Below, one piece after another: positions 12,834-14,265 of a stretch of DNA of 14,265 nucleotides. Origin of the DNA: an uncultured Oscillospiraceae bacterium (GTDB lineage: Bacteria > Bacillota > Clostridia > Oscillospirales > Oscillospiraceae). The notes under the pieces are model-generated. The model had not been told where the DNA came from. It was given only the letters and a program-made list of their open reading frames with translations, and made no database searches. The DNA lies in NCBI GenBank assembly GCA_934621665.1, contig CAKTUT010000027.1, positions 1 through 14,265 on the forward strand, given 5' to 3'. Position 1 is the first letter of the stretch, and each line of letters begins with the position of its first letter. A program made the position numbers and the translations under genes.

Positions 12834-14057
12834 ATGAAAAAATCCATTCTCAGAAGCTATGCCCACCTGATCGCCGCCTGCGGCGTCAATGTCCAGAAAG
12901 GACAGGAGGTTTTTATCACTGCCGAGCTCGATCAGCCGGAATTTGTGCAGATGGTCGTGGAAGAGTGCTACAAGCTGAAAGCAAAAAAGGTTGTTGTTGA
13001 CTGGGACTACCAGCCGCTGACAAAGCTTCACGTCCGCTATCAGAGCCAGAAAACGCTCAACACGCTGGACGATTATGTTGAAGCGCGCTGGAAGCACTAC
13101 ACCGAGACCATTCCCTGCCGCATCTATCTGATTTCGGAAGACCCCGACGGCCTGCGCGGCGTCAATCAGGAGAAGATGGCCAAGGCACATCAGGCCAAGT
13201 ACCCCATCATCAAGGGCTACCGCGACCAGATCGAAAACAAGTACCAGTGGTGCATCGCGGCTGTCCCCGGCGCGGCATGGGCAAAGAAGCTCTTCCCGAA
13301 GCTGCGCGTGTCGCAGGCGATCGAAAAGCTGTGGGAGGCCATTCTTTCCACCAGCCGCGTGGACGACGATCCCGTTGCCGCGTGGAATGCGCACAACGAG
13401 GATCTGAAAAACCGCTGCGAATATCTGAACAATCTCCACATCCGTGAGCTTCGCTATAAGTCCGCCAATGGCACGGACTTTACTGTCGGCATGATTCCAG
13501 AAGCGCAGTTCTGCGGCGGCGGTGAGACGAGCCTGCAAGGCATCTTCTTTAACCCGAACATTCCCACCGAGGAATGCTTTATCTCCCCGATGCGCGGCAA
13601 GGCCGAGGGCGTTGTCCATTCGACCAAGCCTTTGTCCTATCAGGGACAGCTGATCGACAACTTCTGGATTCGCTTCCACGAGGGCAAGGCCGTAGAATGG
13701 CATGCCGAGCAGAATGAAACGCTGCTGGAAAAGCTCATCACCATGGACGAGGGCAGCTGCTATCTGGGCGAGTGCGCGCTTGTTCCGTTCAACTCCCCGA
13801 TCAACGAGAGCGGAATTTTGTTCTATAACACACTGTTTGATGAAAATGCCTGCTGCCATCTGGCGCTTGGCATGGGCTTTGCCGACACCATCCGCGATTT
13901 TGAAAACAAGACGCTGGACGAGTGCCGCGCACTTGGCGTCAACGACTCGATGATTCATGAGGACTTTATGATCGGCTCGGCTGACCTGTCCATCGACGCC
14001 GTCTGTGAGGACGGCAAGACGGTTGCCATCTTCCGCGATGGCACGTGGGCGTTCTAG
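12834..14057 (+). CDS. M29 family metallo-aminopeptidase (AmpS/PepS-like)
   Basis: 407 residues, the normal size for this family (about 410). Expected metal-site residues are present: NIPTEECF (E246/E247), LGECALVPFNSPINESG (E313), ILFYNTLFDENACCHLALG (Y331, H342) and IHEDFMIGSADL (H375, D377). The order and spacing match thermophilic AmpS/AmpT and Staphylococcus AmpS. These are cytosolic dimeric aminopeptidases with broad specificity that finish peptide breakdown. The start at 12834 has CAGGAG seven bases upstream; a longer frame from 12771 begins inside the promoter and is rejected. It is divergent from the M18 peptidase, so the two enzymes probably serve the same peptide-utilisation role. 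Its codon use looks like that of the other metabolic genes. No operon partner lies downstream on this strand: a 12-bp inverted repeat and a convergent gene follow. Confidence 0.96.
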   Translation: MKKSILRSYAHLIAACGVNVQKGQEVFITAELDQPEFVQMVVEECYKLKAKKVVVDWDYQPLTKLHVRYQSQKTLNTLDDYVEARWKHYTETIPCRIYLISEDPDGLRGVNQEKMAKAHQAKYPIIKGYRDQIENKYQWCIAAVPGAAWAKKLFPKLRVSQAIEKLWEAILSTSRVDDDPVAAWNAHNEDLKNRCEYLNNLHIRELRYKSANGTDFTVGMIPEAQFCGGGETSLQGIFFNPNIPTEECFISPMRGKAEGVVHSTKPLSYQGQLIDNFWIRFHEGKAVEWHAEQNETLLEKLITMDEGSCYLGECALVPFNSPINESGILFYNTLFDENACCHLALGMGFADTIRDFENKTLDECRALGVNDSMIHEDFMIGSADLSIDAVCEDGKTVAIFRDGTWAF

Positions 14058-14060
14058 GGC

Positions 14061-14123
14061 GTATCTGAAAACACCCAACGCAAAAATTCCTCGCTGCCGG
14101 TCACATCATGCGTTTTCAGATAC
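14061..14123. repeat. 12-bp inverted repeat, MITE-like or hairpin element
   Basis: GTATCTGAAAAC (14061-14072) and GTTTTCAGATAC (14112-14123) are perfect reverse complements enclosing 39 bp. The element starts three bases after the M29 stop. The terminal-inverted-repeat form suggests a very small non-autonomous element or an RNA hairpin. No target duplication was identified. Confidence 0.5.
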
Positions 14124-14188
14124 AACCATAGATCTTTGACACCGCTTTTCCTTGTACGGCGGTGCGCGTGGACGACCGTTCAAAACGG

Positions 14189-14218
14189 AAACCGCAGGGG
14201 CTTTCGCCCCTGCGGTTT
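14189..14218. terminator. Bidirectional Rho-independent terminator
   Basis: Perfect 13-bp stem AAACCGCAGGGGC (14189-14201) and GCCCCTGCGGTTT (14206-14218), loop TTTC. On the minus strand it starts at the stop codon of the gene entering from the right; on the plus strand it can end the M29 transcript. Confidence 0.88.
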
Positions 14219-14265
14219 AGTCGTTCATATACTGTTTGGAGGTAAAGCCATACGGCAGCAGCGCG
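14217..14265 (-). CDS. C-terminal fragment of an unidentified protein, cut by the window edge
   Basis: On the minus strand, codons from the window end read ALLPYGFTSKQYMND and stop at TAA (14217-14219), directly against the strong terminator hairpin. A stop abutting a terminator on the same strand supports a real gene end, and the plus strand shows no alternative gene here. Fifteen residues are too few to assign a family. Confidence 0.5.
   Translation of the reverse strand, partial: ALLPYGFTSKQYMND

Noticed and set aside
12813..14078. Long minus-strand open frame (421 codons) opposite the M29 peptidase
   Set aside because: It is the shadow of a gene with all M29 motifs, lacks a recognisable domain or ribosome site, and is a by-product of high GC codon use.

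Overview
The window looks like a chromosomal segment of a GC-rich Clostridia member, probably an Oscillospirales (Ruminococcaceae/Oscillospiraceae-like) gut bacterium. This is inferred from AGGAGG-type ribosome binding sites, the Bacillota-type gene families (YmdB, YhaO, YhaN, ECF sigma with a co-transcribed membrane partner, M18 and M29 aminopeptidases), high-GC codon use, and lipoproteins with Gram-positive-style signal peptides. No database search was possible, so the taxon is an inference.

Layout. (1) 1-153: a short non-coding edge holding two copies of a GC-rich palindromic repeat. (2) 154-1934, minus: an ECF sigma factor and, overlapping by ATGA, a single-pass membrane protein that is the likely anti-sigma factor and carries Asp-box (BNR-like) motifs at its C-terminus. 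(3) 2091-6125, plus: a tightly overlapping three-gene operon, ymdB-family phosphodiesterase, yhaO-family (SbcD-like) nuclease and yhaN-family (SbcC-like) ATPase; the last has a transmembrane hairpin where SbcC/Rad50 has its zinc hook. (4) 6237-6878: a small membrane/coiled-coil protein with its own consensus promoter and terminator, then a 55-residue lipoprotein. (5) 7057-9723: a large lipoprotein fusing an N-terminal propeller-like domain to a family-1 type solute-binding domain, behind a structured leader and with no permease genes beside it. (6) 9854-10337: a two-TM membrane protein interrupted by an apparent one-base frameshift in a T7 run. (7) 10338-11385: about 1 kb without protein genes, packed with repeats: two directly repeated 227-nt units (about 80% identical by hand alignment), each ending in a hairpin plus T-rich tail, interleaved with GC-rich palindromes. 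(8) 11386-14057: divergent M18 and M29 metallo-aminopeptidases sharing a 122-bp promoter region. (9) 14058-14265: a 12-bp inverted repeat, a strong bidirectional terminator, and the last 15 codons of a minus-strand gene entering from the right.

How the parts may work together: YmdB, YhaO and YhaN are translationally coupled and probably act in nucleic acid turnover or repair; the two aminopeptidases are a peptide-catabolism pair; sigma and anti-sigma form a signalling switch. The ordinary genes are typical of the lineage. The least explained part is the 10.3-11.4 kb repeat island, whose duplicated 227-nt unit has a self-consistent set of competing helices and could be a structured RNA or a non-autonomous mobile repeat.
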